Positions 9,787-18,067 are shown, counted from the stretch's first letter. The stretch: DNA of 28,790 nucleotides from Saprospiraceae bacterium (GCA_016718205.1 JADKEB010000030.1:1-28790), one strand, 5' to 3'. The notes: a model not told the origin generated them from the letters alone. Numbers and translations are program-made.

Positions 9787-10742
9787 GAACAACTTTGATT
9801 TTTGCTTCTATTTTTTGAGCAAGGTGCAGAGCTTTAAAACCATCTTCAATGGTTACTGATAATGGTTTATCATTTACGACAGCCTCATAAAAATCATTTA
9901 ACTCATCTTCGATAGCATTATTCTGCATTATTTCAGGGCTCTCAAGGTAATATTTTTATTCCCTGATTAGTGGTGATAGTCATCGCTGCCTCATCACCAT
10001 CGCTTTCCTGGTCTTTGATTCTGAGTATTTGGGCATCTTTCTGAAGAAAATCCAGACTGATATATGCATCTGACTGAAACAATCTGATTTTGCGCATATT
10101 TTTCATGCTGATGCGGCTTGCTGTAAGATTGGCCACTGACCCATCTTTAAATTCAATACGAGCATTACATATGTCGGGGGTTGTACTCACTATACATATT
10201 CCATTAGCTCTTACGTCTGTGATCTCAGATTTTATAAGGCTCAGGACTATATCTATATCATGTATCATAAGGTCGAGGACTACGGACACGTCTGTACCAC
10301 GAGGGTTGAAAATAGCAAGTCGATGCGCCTCTATAAATCCTGGCTTGAGTTCAATTCCTTTCAAAGACCTTATGGCAGGATTGTATCTTTCCACATGTCC
10401 TACCTGCACCTTGACATCATATTTCTTTGCCAATTGTACCAGATCACTGGCTTGTTCCAGTGACTCTGTGAGAGGTTTTTCAATAAATACATGTTTATTT
10501 GATACTATCGCTTTCTTTGCAATATCATAATGAAATGAAGTAGGACTGACTATATCTACACAATCCGATGACAAAATTAAATCATCTATCGTCTCAAAAC
10601 TTCTGATTCCAAAGTTCTTTTCTACTTCCACCCTGGTGTTAATATCGGGATCGTAAAATCCTGAAATTTGAAATTTTGTTTTCAATAAACACTTCAAATG
10701 TATTTTCCCTAAATGCCCGACACCTGCAAGACCAATTTTCAA
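9779..10742 (-). CDS. Gfo/Idh/MocA family oxidoreductase, frameshifted near the C-terminus
   Basis: NAD(P)-dependent sugar or cyclitol dehydrogenase-like enzyme. The N-terminal Rossmann fold shows IGLAGVGHLGKIHL, the dinucleotide motif in GxGxxG form, then FYDPDINTR. The active-site region has HVFIEKPLTESLEQA with the family EKP lysine, VGHVERYNPA, and LDLMIHDIDIVLSL with the HD pair. The main frame is clean from 10742 to 9942. A frame change near 9945 leads to SPEIMQNNAIEDELNDFYEA and VTIEDGFKALHLAQKIE, the usual C-terminal helix, to a stop at 9779-9781. Joined length is about 320 residues. It lies 10 bases after the small membrane protein and overlaps the lipoprotein gene. The substrate cannot be named; UDP-sugar modification would fit its neighbours. 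Confidence 0.92.
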
Positions 10743-10752
10743 TGTATTTAAA

Positions 10753-11049
10753 TTATAATTTTTTTAAAATAAACCCCATAATAGTAATTAACACTACCAA
10801 TACAACAGCAATACTTACAGATTTTCTAATATGTCCAATAAATGAAAGTATTTCTTTGGAAAAATCAGGATACTTAGGAAGGATTTCAGCATTCAATTTT
10901 TTTGCATTAAAGATATGGGAAGAATCAAATTCCACCCTGTTTTGTACAAGTACTTTATACATTTTTAATACTTTCACCCTAAAGTAAATATTTAAAAACA
11001 ACAGGGCAATAAAAATGCCTATAATCAGAAAAATCAATATATCAGCCAT
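10753..11049 (-). CDS. Small two-helix membrane protein, conserved hypothetical
   Basis: A 98-residue protein with an N-terminal helix (ILIFLIIGIFIALLFLNIYF), a polar middle (NRVEFDSSHIFNAKKLNAEI, KYPDF), and a C-terminal helix (SIAVVLVVLITIMGFIL). Both termini probably face the same side of the inner membrane. The frame is complete. I recall similar small proteins in Bacteroidota, but no function is known to me. It is the first gene of the operon that continues into the oxidoreductase and the sugar transferase, with a -7 promoter about 24 bases upstream. Confidence 0.8.
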   Translation of the reverse strand: MADILIFLIIGIFIALLFLNIYFRVKVLKMYKVLVQNRVEFDSSHIFNAKKLNAEILPKYPDFSKEILSFIGHIRKSVSIAVVLVVLITIMGFILKKL

Positions 11050-11072
11050 AAATGTATGCTTTCGCTAGCACG

Positions 11073-11102
11073 CAAAGTTAAAAAATAAAACACCCGGATA
11101 AA
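11073..11102 (-). promoter_or_regulatory. Bacteroidota-type promoter of the polysaccharide operon
   Basis: Read on the minus strand, the -7 element is TAACTTTG (11073-11080), matching TAnnTTTG. A TTTA at 11099-11102 lies 18 bases upstream as the -33 element. It precedes the small membrane protein gene that starts at 11049. Confidence 0.65.
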
Positions 11103-11394
11103 GTTTTTTACAAAAAATAGAAACAAAATAATTTATAGCCAAAAGAATCAGGTCACTAAAAAGGTTGGTTTAAATTCTATTGAAAATCCAAAATGGAATA
11201 ATACAAAATAGACAAAAAAGTCAAAAATACTCTTAAAATTCCTACAGCCAAAAGGTATAAAGATATTTTTAGACATTTTAAAAATATAAATAAAATAAAA
11301 AATAAATACTTAATCCGTTGATTTTTAGCCGTTAAATTTAACATAGTACAACTAATTACCTGCCTTGATGTGAAGTGTACTTGGTCAAAAGAAT
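11103..11394. other. AT-rich intergenic region
   Basis: Nearly 300 bases of very AT-rich sequence with lysine/isoleucine-type chance frames only. I see no RNA structure or gene that I can support. Confidence 0.4.
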
Positions 11395-11600
11395 TCACTC
11401 ATCCTCGGTTGAAGTACGTGCTACATACAAGATGATCATGCCTCCAAATAGCATCACCAATTGAATAACAACGGTGATAAGTCCGTGATTGTAAATAAAA
11501 CCCATGAAAGTAAAATTTAATCCCACCATTGACATGATAACAGACAAGGTGCCTATTGCAAAGAGGACGAACCCAAAACTGACCAGAAAGGTTTATTCAT
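11395..11600 (-). CDS. Small two-helix membrane protein, frameshifted at the start
   Basis: About 68 residues. From 11588 down, one frame reads FLVSFGFVLFAIGTLSVIMS and then MVGLNFTFMGFIYNHG, a second helix VVIQLVMLFGGMIILYVAR, and the charged end TSTEDE with a stop at 11395-11397. The only nearby ATG (11600, MNK) is in a different frame; one extra A in the AAA run would join them. Two hydrophobic helices and a short acidic tail suggest an inner-membrane protein of unknown function. It was hidden because the frameshift removes its start codon. Confidence 0.6.
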
Positions 11601-11630
11601 GATAAAAGTTTGAAAGTTAGATGTATAATA

Positions 11631-12123
11631 AGAGTATGTTTAAATTGTTATAATTCGGCTCCAAGTGGCAAATTTAATTTGAGTCTGCCTCTCGGCAAGG
11701 CAGGCCTGCAACATCAACTTCGTTTGTCAAAGTCTTTCCTGACTTTGACGGAACCTATCTTAGGCTCTGTTAAAAAATAACTGATACATTTTGTCTCGTT
11801 CTTTTGCTCTTTTTCTGCGTTGTAAAATCGTTAAATAGCTAAGGCTATTCGCCTCATTTACGCCTTGAAAAAGAACAAATTAACTTCGCCAATTCTGCAC
11901 CATTTATTTATTAACAGAGCCTTACTGTCTTTGACCGGTTGTGGACAATTTACTCCGGTCATGAGACCGATAGATAAAAGTCCAAAAGTCAGAGACTTTG
12001 GACAACAGATTTATTGAGTAAACGATTTTACTCAATTCTCGTCTCAGACGAGACCATTCAGTCATCTTGGCCAATATTAAATTTTCTCACTTTCGCTCAA
12101 ACATAAAAGTTTAAACATACTCT
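11631..12123. repeat. MITE-like inverted-repeat element A2, with nested element B
   Basis: The termini AGAGTATGTTTAAA on the left and TTTAAACATACTCT on the right are perfect inverted repeats. It shares GGCTCCAAGTGGCAAATTTAA and CACTTTCGCTCAAACA with element A1 at 7074-7222, but is 493 bases long because its centre carries extra sequence, including element B and short palindromes (CAAAGTC/GACTTTG, GTCCAAA/TTTGGAC, GTCTCAGACGAGAC). No reading frame is credible. Confidence 0.75.
11763..11921. repeat. MITE-like element B nested in A2
   Basis: The inverted termini are GGCTCTGTTAA and TTAACAGAGCC, flanked on both sides by TTA (11760-11762 and 11922-11924), which fits a 3-bp target duplication. It is 159 bases long with no gene. 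The ends resemble those of some IS5-group elements by memory, so it may be mobilised in trans by such a transposase. Confidence 0.7.
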
Positions 12124-12138
12124 AAATCAAAATTGCAT

Positions 12139-12146
12139 TATATTTG
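12139..12146 (+). promoter_or_regulatory. -7 promoter element of the HMG-CoA lyase gene
   Basis: TATATTTG matches the Bacteroidota -7 consensus TAnnTTTG exactly and lies about 37 bases upstream of the ATG at 12184. The -33 element is not obvious. A purine-rich AAAGGAAA directly precedes the start codon. Confidence 0.55.
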
Positions 12147-12183
12147 TTTACCAAAATAAAGAAAGAATAAAAAATAAAGGAAA

Positions 12184-13047
12184 ATGAGTAATGATGTTCC
12201 GGTAAAAATCATAGAGTGTCCACGGGATGCTATGCAAGGCATTACACATTTTATTCCTACAAATATCAAGGCAGCTTACATCAATCAATTGCTCAAAGTA
12301 GGATATGATACCATTGATTTTGGAAGTTTTGTGTCTCCGAAGGCAATACCACAAATGAAGGATACAGCTGATGTGCTTTCAAAATTAGAATTGAGCGCAT
12401 CTTCTCCAAAACTTTTGGCTATAATTGCCAATGCAAGAGGTGCCGAAGACGCTGTACAATTTGATGAAATCACATATCTGGGCTATCCGTTTTCTGTTTC
12501 GGAAACATTTCAGCTGCGCAATACCAATGCCACTATCGAAGAATCACTGGTACGTGTGGAAGAAATCCAAAACATAGCAGCAAAAAGCAATAAGAAAACA
12601 GTCATCTATCTTTCGATGGGTTTTGGAAATCCATATGGTGATATCTGGAGTGTAGAGATTTGTCAGCAGTGGGTAGATCAGCTCGCAGAGATGGATGTGC
12701 GCATTATGGCGCTTTCAGATACTATAGGCATAGCAACACCTGAAAGTATTGCTTACCTCTTTAAGCATTTGATACCACCCTACCCTGATGTGGAGTTCGG
12801 TGCTCACCTTCATACCCAACCACACAACTGGTTTGCTAAAATCGATGCGGCATACCAGAGTGGATGCAGAAGATTTGATACCGCTATAAAAGGTTATGGA
12901 GGTTGCCCCATGGCCAAAGACGACCTTACAGGGAATATGGCTACTGAAAATCTCATTCAGTATTTTGATGATAGCAATGTGGATATTGACCTCAGCAGAA
13001 AGGAGTTCAAAAAAGCAATGAAACTTTCTTCTTCTGTCTTTCTTTAA
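12184..13047 (+). CDS. mvaB: Hydroxymethylglutaryl-CoA lyase
   Basis: Cleaves 3-hydroxy-3-methylglutaryl-CoA to acetyl-CoA and acetoacetate, the last step of leucine degradation, in the cytosol. The 287-residue TIM barrel is complete. Key sites: IIECPRDAMQG near residues 9-19 (arginine and metal-binding aspartate), FGSFVSPKAIPQMKD, LSMGFGNPYGD, ALSDTIGIATPE, and GAHLHTQPHNW with the metal-binding HLH. The catalytic-loop cysteine is C241 in GYGGCPMAKDDLTGN. The family often has GPRD where this protein has CPRD. The frame is intact, and it ends 10 bases from the convergent barrel-protein gene. No other leucine-degradation genes are in view. Confidence 0.95.
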   Translation: MSNDVPVKIIECPRDAMQGITHFIPTNIKAAYINQLLKVGYDTIDFGSFVSPKAIPQMKDTADVLSKLELSASSPKLLAIIANARGAEDAVQFDEITYLGYPFSVSETFQLRNTNATIEESLVRVEEIQNIAAKSNKKTVIYLSMGFGNPYGDIWSVEICQQWVDQLAEMDVRIMALSDTIGIATPESIAYLFKHLIPPYPDVEFGAHLHTQPHNWFAKIDAAYQSGCRRFDTAIKGYGGCPMAKDDLTGNMATENLIQYFDDSNVDIDLSRKEFKKAMKLSSSVFL

Positions 13048-13057
13048 AAAACTCTGG

Positions 13058-13942
13058 TTATTCTGTTTTTTTCCTTTTGACTGTAAATACTCTGGAGATA
13101 TTAAATCCAAAATGGATACCACCATCAGTCCAGCTGTTGGCAGTTTCAGCAATAAATCCTTTCTCGATCATAGACGTACTATTGGAGCAATGTAGCTGAA
13201 AAACGTGGCCACCAGTTTCTATATCAAATCCTACAGAAAGTGAGTTGTTTATATCACCGGCTACCTGATCCGGCAAAAGATAAATATATTCTGCATTGAG
13301 AGCTACTCTTTTGCTCAACTTGATTCTACCTCCCGCACCTAAAGCATATACATCATTCTTCTCTGTATTTGTTTTCACAAGGTTGCGGTGTACCATAGTA
13401 GGGCTTAGCTGGAATGTAAATGATTCAGAAAATTTTCGACCTAATATGAGTTGTGTGGTATAATACAATCTGCTTGAAAAATAATTATCCCTATCAGGAT
13501 TGGCCCATTTAAGCGTTTGAGCAGATGATGTCAGTAATAATGCTGCTGTGATGGGCATATTTCTTTCACCCGTACTTTGACGCAAAAATTTGTACTTAAT
13601 AAATCCATCATATGCTTTTTCAAAACTACTTCTACCTACTCCAACTGTGATTAAATCAGAAAGACCGTACTCAAACCCTAATCTGATAGAAGAATTGTCC
13701 AATCCAAATAATTCATAGAACCCACCATTAAGCGTACCAAATCTATGGCTTATTTTGAAATCTAAAACGCCAGCAGAAGTATTTTCCAGTGAGTGGAGAT
13801 TGATCACTCTATTGGTCTTAAAACTGGCATTGGCATAGTCTGTGGTTTTGTCATCACCCAAAAGTGATAGCATATCATCCTGACTATAAAGGCTTAAAAA
13901 ACCAAATATTAAAAAAATCGCCGTAAATAAATTAGATTTCAT
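13058..13942 (-). CDS. DUF5777-like outer-membrane beta-barrel protein
   Basis: A 294-residue protein with a signal peptide (MKSNLFTAIFLIFGFLSLYS) and alternating hydrophobic/polar strands. Typical parts are FKTNRVINLHSLENTSAGVL, ISHRFGTLNGGFYELFGLD and RLGFEYGLSDLITVGVGRS. The end GGIHFGFNISRVF closes the barrel. I recognise the pattern as DUF5777; function unknown. It is the last gene of a minus-strand envelope cluster after YceI (33-base gap) and upstream cytochrome-like lipoproteins. The frame is intact. It may supply an outer-membrane conduit for the cluster, but that is inference. Confidence 0.88.
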   Translation of the reverse strand: MKSNLFTAIFLIFGFLSLYSQDDMLSLLGDDKTTDYANASFKTNRVINLHSLENTSAGVLDFKISHRFGTLNGGFYELFGLDNSSIRLGFEYGLSDLITVGVGRSSFEKAYDGFIKYKFLRQSTGERNMPITAALLLTSSAQTLKWANPDRDNYFSSRLYYTTQLILGRKFSESFTFQLSPTMVHRNLVKTNTEKNDVYALGAGGRIKLSKRVALNAEYIYLLPDQVAGDINNSLSVGFDIETGGHVFQLHCSNSTSMIEKGFIAETANSWTDGGIHFGFNISRVFTVKRKKTE

Positions 13943-13975
13943 AAAAAATGATATTTTATTATTTGTGAGTCAAGG

Positions 13976-14530
13976 TTATTGCTTCAATAAGTCCAAAGTA
14001 GCATCTACTTTTACTTTTACTGACTTGGCGATCTGGTCTTTGACCAATGCCGGGATAGTTATATTATAGTCAGCAACCAAAATGCTAAATTGTGCGTCAG
14101 CATCAATTTTACCGTTGACAACATTAATGACTGCATCAGTTGTAATTTTTTTGGTCACTCCATGAATGGTTAGGTCTCCTGAGACTTTTACTGTTGTCTT
14201 TCCATTTTTTGCAGGATCTATTTTTGAGTAATTATCAATCTGACCTTTGAATGTAGCTTTTGGAAATTTATTGCTCTCCATATAATTTTCATTGAAGTGC
14301 TCTTGCATCAATGCCTTTTCAAATTGAAAACCTTTGATTAGCACCGCAAACTCTAATTTACCAGATGCAATATCTAAAACACAATTGGATGATTTATTCT
14401 GTGCTTCTATTTTTTCAATCGGAGTGTCAGAATGAAATGAAATAACTCCTGTTTTTGTAAAATATTTTTGAGCTTCGACATTTGTAAGAAAAGCTGTGGT
14501 CAGTATCAATAATAAAACTAAATTTTTCAT
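13976..14530 (-). CDS. YceI family periplasmic lipid-binding protein
   Basis: A 184-residue exported protein. A signal peptide (MKNLVLLLILTTAFLTNVEA) is followed by the YceI lipocalin-like fold: KYFTKTGVISFHSDTPIEKI, GFQFEKALMQEHFNENYMES, KFPKATFKGQI, and SGDLTIHGVTKKITTDAVI, which is the family's most conserved strand pair. YceI proteins bind isoprenoid chains in the periplasm. The frame is complete. It is 33 bases upstream of the barrel gene and separated from the tRNA_anti-like gene by MITE-like element D, which may have been inserted into an older operon. Confidence 0.93.
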   Translation of the reverse strand: MKNLVLLLILTTAFLTNVEAQKYFTKTGVISFHSDTPIEKIEAQNKSSNCVLDIASGKLEFAVLIKGFQFEKALMQEHFNENYMESNKFPKATFKGQIDNYSKIDPAKNGKTTVKVSGDLTIHGVTKKITTDAVINVVNGKIDADAQFSILVADYNITIPALVKDQIAKSVKVKVDATLDLLKQ

Positions 14531-14557
14531 ACTTTAAAATTTATATAATTTATATTT

Positions 14558-14696
14558 GAGTTCACTCCGAAAAGTCTTTGATAAAGAAAATAAATAAATA
14601 TTTATGTCTACTACATTAATAATCAAACGTTTCCCTTTAGGGGGCGGGTAAAAACCGGTTGATTATTATAAAATATTAGTTTTCGGAGTAGACTCA
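14558..14696. repeat. MITE-like palindromic element D
   Basis: The outer arms TGAGTTCACTCCGAAAA and TTTTCGGAGTAGACTCA are inverted repeats with two mismatches. A second, inner inverted pair (TAATAATCAAACG; CCGGTTGATTATTA) lies inside, with a CCCTTTAGGGGG hairpin at the centre. It is 139 bases long, non-coding, and sits directly upstream of yceI. Confidence 0.68.
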
Positions 14697-14766
14697 TATT
14701 TTTTATGATTTTTAGAAAAAACGAATGACTTATCTGAAAAGTTAAAATTTGCTGGTTAAATAAATG

Positions 14767-15170
14767 CTAATTTACAAAAGAGCATCTCACCAAAACGACA
14801 TCCATCAATTTGCCTGTGCAAAATCCTTTGATTTTTACTTTTGCCCTACAGAGATATTTTTGACTGCCTCTGCAGATTCAAATTCACAAATAATGGCTGA
14901 CATTTCACTTCCTGCCTCCAATGAAAGACTGGAACCGGAATCTGTGCTATCAAAGGCCTTTACTATACCTTCTATCTCAATGATTTTGTCTAAATATTTT
15001 TGATTGGCACTGGTTTCGTCAGTATCAAATGCTTCCAGCAAATCCTTTGGAGCAATAACAAAGTCAGCTTTAGCTCCTGCGGTTTCTTTATGCCCTTTAT
15101 TATACTGCATATAAGCATAACCACCGCCCAAAAGGGCCAAAATAATGATGTAAGGAAGAAATTTATTCAT
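14767..15170 (-). CDS. tRNA_anti-like OB-fold membrane-anchored protein, frameshifted
   Basis: About 134 residues. The N-terminal anchor is MNKFLPYIIILALLGGGYAY. The body reads DLLEAFDTDETSANQKYLDK, IIEIEGIVKAFDS, ICEFESAEAVKNISVGQK, and after a frame change near 14840, VKIKGFCTGKLMDVVLVRC with the end SFVN. The EGxV strand and the closing DVVLVRCSFVN match the tRNA_anti-like family (PF12869 by memory), an OB-fold group common in Bacteroidota with no firm role. It lies 36 bases downstream of a cytochrome-like lipoprotein gene, so it belongs to the envelope cluster. Confidence 0.8.
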
Positions 15171-15206
15171 TTCGTAAAATTAAAAGCCTAAAAAATCTTA
15201 TTGATA

Positions 15207-15568
15207 TTAGTTATTGGGACTACCTGCTTTTACCCATGCCTCGATTTTACTGATTTTGCAGTCATCCAGTTTAGGTTGACCTTTTGGCATAGGTGAAAAA
15301 CCGGAGTGCTTCACTGATCCAACCAATGAATTGTTTTTTGCATAAGATTCTACCGCCACATATCCATCAAGATTAATCCCGCCTCCGATGTTTGACCCCT
15401 TAAAATGACAACTCACGCAATGATTGACGATAATAGGTTCACGTCAGATGCAAAACTTACATTGGTCGTATTGCAATTTACAGAACCATACAGATCTTCT
15501 TCAGAATCATAGTAACAAGCTGACCAACAAAAACCCAATACAACTATTAAAACTGACCATCTTCTCAT
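15207..15568 (-). CDS. Monohaem cytochrome-like lipoprotein, frameshifted
   Basis: Exported c-type cytochrome-like protein of about 120 residues. The start at 15568 gives MRRWSVLIVVLGFCWSAC, a signal peptide with lipobox cysteine. SVNCNTTNVSFASDV follows, then after a frame change near 15435 the haem site CVSCHFKGSNIGGGI and LDGYVAVESYAKNNSLVGSV. A potential distal methionine lies in SGFSPMPKG. The end is ISKIEAWVKAGSPNN. It closely parallels the next gene, suggesting duplication. Haem attachment is inferred from CxxCH. Such proteins usually pass electrons in the periplasm or at the cell surface. Confidence 0.82.
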
Positions 15569-15598
15569 ACTACTTTTATATTTTTGCTTTTTAGAATA

Positions 15599-16252
15599 TC
15601 AATTATCGAGCCCTCCGGCATCAATCCAGCTTTTCACTTTACTTATATTGCAATCGCTCATTTTAGATCCTCCGGTGGCATCGGTTTAAAACCACTGGCC
15701 CAAGAAATAGAACCCAGAAGTTTTCCCCCTGATATCGATGATTTCACTCCTTGATACGTGTCAAGCAACACACCACCTGATGTATTGCCACTTTTGTGAC
15801 ATGATGTACAAGATGAAAGGATAGGTTTTATATTGTTAACATAACTCATATTGGTGACCGAACAGCTGTTTGTGGTCTCCGTACACTTTTCATTTTTGCT
15901 CCCTGATTTATCCAGTCAGCAATGATTTTTAGTTGAGATGAATTAAGGGCAGTTGCCGGTGGTGGGGGCATAACGTCTTTGGGATCTTTATCTATCATGA
16001 CTTCATAAAGTTTACTTCCTGAAGCATTTCCGGTTTTAATTTTTCCGGTTTTGATCACATTGTTATAATTATCTAGTATAATACCATCTTTTTTGCTTGC
16101 CGCATTATGACAACCGGAATAGGCACAGTTGGCAGTGATAATAGGTAAAACATCCTTTTCAAAGTATATTACTGAAGGATTTCACATGATGATTCCGTTT
16201 CAACAATGGCTGCAGTCAATAGGGTCAAATTTGACCACTGAAAATAAGCCAT
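15599..16252 (-). CDS. Two-site cytochrome-like protein, frameshifted
   Basis: Longer cytochrome-like protein with two haem-type sites. The N-terminal half reads VIYFEKDVLPIITANCAYSG then CHNAASKKDG: the first site is CAYSGCH, with four residues between the cysteines instead of two. VMPPPPATALNSSQLKIIAD follows. The second half has YVNNIKPILSSCTSCHKSGN, a normal CxxCH, and FKPMPPE, then after a frame change ISKVKSWIDAG to a stop at 15599-15601. Frame changes fall near 16180-16200, 15900 and 15670. The true start is unclear; ATG 16252 is in the region but out of frame. The halves resemble each other, so it may be an internal duplication. Confidence 0.72.
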
Positions 16253-16577
16253 GTTTAAAAAATTTAGAATTGTAAATCAGAGATTATTGTTCTAAAATTA
16301 ATTTGATATATTTCACTTTTCATTTCTGCAATTATACGGTCAGATGCCAATAATCTAAAGATACTATAAAGTCTTTCATAATACATGATCTTAAGCGTAA
16401 TTTATATATCATCAAACGATTCACCCTTCATTTTATTTTTCCAAAATTAATAAAAATGACATTTAGCACATAAAAATTATCATTAATGAATTTCTTGAAA
16501 TTGACAGATCTTTCACAATACTTAAACTCAAAAACTTATTTTGTTTCTGCTAAATGTCATTCTATAAGCGGATTAAA
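16253..16577. other. Intergenic region with an inverted repeat
   Basis: AATGACATTTAGCA at 16456-16469 and TGCTAAATGTCATT at 16548-16561 are exact inverted repeats about 80 bases apart. This may be a small MITE-like element or a long hairpin between cytochrome genes. No gene is visible here. Confidence 0.55.
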
Positions 16578-16922
16578 TTAATTTTCCAACAATCCGTCAG
16601 CTTTCCATTTTGCAATTAGTGCCAATTCAGCTGCTGGTAATTTTGTACCGTTGAGAGGCATAAATCCTGCAGCTCCAGCTTCACGGTTGACCCTATTAAT
16701 GATAAAATCAATTTTATTTTTTGATGTAGTAAAATCATCCCACTTATTAGGATTTGCTCCACCTGCAAGGTGACAAGGCGTACATTTAGCCACCAAAATG
16801 GGTTTAATATCCTTATTATAGGTTGTTTTTATCACAACCGGAGCAGGATCATCTTCCTTCGAACATGATGCCAAAAACAGTACAGCAACTATCGCTGTCA
16901 GAAATAAAAATTTTGTCTTCAT
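16578..16922 (-). CDS. Monohaem cytochrome-like lipoprotein
   Basis: A complete 114-residue exported protein. The signal MKTKFLFLTAIVAVLFLASC has a lipobox cysteine, followed by SKEDDPAPVVIK as a linker. The haem-type motif is CTPCH in DIKPILVAKCTPCHLAGGAN, and a possible methionine ligand lies in GFMPLNGTKLP. The end is ELALIAKWKADGLLEN. It is the first gene of a minus-strand run of cytochrome-like lipoproteins and has its own -7 promoter element upstream. Haem binding and electron transfer are inferred from the motif. Confidence 0.88.
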   Translation of the reverse strand: MKTKFLFLTAIVAVLFLASCSKEDDPAPVVIKTTYNKDIKPILVAKCTPCHLAGGANPNKWDDFTTSKNKIDFIINRVNREAGAAGFMPLNGTKLPAAELALIAKWKADGLLEN

Positions 16923-16986
16923 AATTGTTGATTTAAATGGTGAATAATTAAATTAAAGAACGCAAGGATACATATATTTGTTGCAA

Positions 16987-16994
16987 CAAAGATA
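16987..16994 (-). promoter_or_regulatory. -7 promoter element of the cytochrome cluster
   Basis: Read on the minus strand this is TATCTTTG, an exact match to TAnnTTTG, about 65 bases upstream of the lipoprotein start at 16922. No good -33 element was seen. Confidence 0.5.
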
Positions 16995-17176
16995 ATTTTT
17001 TATATTTATATTATCTTGTGACTTATGTCACCACCGCACAAAATAGTATAGTTTTTTGATTATTCTGTCTGTTCAACAAGTAGATACATCGACAAAAAAT
17101 AAAAATGGTGAACTAATTACATCATTTTCTTTGTTTATCAATATATCATAATTTGTTTATCAGTCAAAAAAATAAA

Positions 17177-17768
17177 ATGTCAGAATTTCAAAAAGCAACA
17201 GAAGTGATCATGCAGATTCTATCATCAAAAACCATATGATCTGGTCTATGGGAGCAGGATTTATTCCTGTGCCGATAGCAGATCTATTTGCAGTAAGTGC
17301 CATACAGCTGGATATGATACGTCAAATGTGCAAACTGTACGAAGTCGATTTCCAACAAACTCAAGGAAAGGCTTTAATTACAGCGTTGACAGGGTCAGGT
17401 CTTGCCAGATTGGGGGCCCGGGCAGTCAAGTTTATACCTGGTGTTGGTTCGATCCTGGGTGGAGTCACTATGGCAGTTTTGTCCGGAGCTTCAACCTTCG
17501 CTTTGGGTGAAGTATTTAAAAAACATTTTGAAACAGGAGGCACTTTTCTTGATTTTGATCCGCAGAGATTAAAAAACTATTACAATGAAAAATTTGAAAA
17601 AGGCAAACAAGTTGCTGAAGATATGAGAAAAAACAAGAAAATGTCTCAAAATCAGCAGAAGCTTCATCTGCCGTCGACAAACTAAAAGAACTTGTAGATA
17701 TGAAATCAGCTGGTATTCTTACGGAGGAAGAGTTTGAAACTATGAAGAAAAAAATTATTCAGGGGTGA
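17177..17768 (+). CDS. DUF697-like membrane-associated protein with SHOCT-like tail, frameshifted
   Basis: The joined reading starts MSEFQKATEVI, shifts near 17209 to DHADSIIKNHMIWSMGAGF, and continues IPVPIADLFAVSAIQLDMIR with LARLGARAVKFIPGVGSILG, the two hydrophobic segments typical of DUF697. A basic region (FEKGKQVAEDMRKNKK) follows. After a second shift near 17645 the end reads VDKLKELVDMKSAGILTEEE then FETMKKKIIQG, a SHOCT-type short C-terminal motif. Total about 197 residues. DUF697 proteins are membrane-associated and of unknown function; SHOCT motifs often mediate oligomerization. It stands alone upstream of the SRP RNA. Confidence 0.72.
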
Positions 17769-17941
17769 TAGTCGCACTATAGGAGAAGGGAGGAAGGGAA
17801 GAAGGAAGGAGAAAGGGAACACGGACATAATAATGAAAATAGAGCAATTTAGGGAGATGGATAAAAAAATGATATTGTGATTCATGTCATAAGGGGCTTT
17901 AGAAATTTCAAATATTTATTAAAAATTTAAACCGTTTAAAA

Positions 17942-17972
17942 TTTACTTTTTGGTAATTTAAATCTACCTTTG
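17942..17972 (+). promoter_or_regulatory. Promoter of the SRP RNA
   Basis: TACCTTTG at 17965-17972 matches the -7 consensus TAnnTTTG. TTTA at 17942-17945 lies 19 bases upstream as the -33 element. Transcription would begin about 6 bases downstream, at the first paired base of the RNA. Confidence 0.75.
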
Positions 17973-17976
17973 CGGC

Positions 17977-18067
17977 GTGAGGAGCATACGGTCTGCTCCT
18001 TCCTGAACTCCCAGGTAGAAATGCAGCAAGGGTAGGAAGTTGAGCGACGCGGTGTGTTTCCTCACAT
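17977..18067 (+). ncRNA. ffs: Signal recognition particle RNA, small bacterial type
   Basis: A single hairpin RNA of about 90 bases that binds Ffh and targets nascent membrane proteins. The outer stem is GTGAGGA (17977-17983) with TCCTCAC (18059-18065). The conserved apical part reads CCCAGGTAGAAATGCAGCAA (18010-18029): a GAAA GNRA-type tetraloop, the 5' CAGG and the 3' GCAGCA side of the symmetric loop recognised by the Ffh M domain, then GGGTAGGAAG completing the stem. It lacks an Alu domain, as expected for Bacteroidota. A matching promoter lies immediately upstream and the transaldolase gene begins 35 bases downstream. Confidence 0.92.

Noticed and set aside
11177..11398. A minus-strand frame of 73 codons upstream of the small membrane protein
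   Set aside because: Its residues look like translated AT-rich intergenic DNA and no family is recognisable; the real small gene overlaps its start in another frame.
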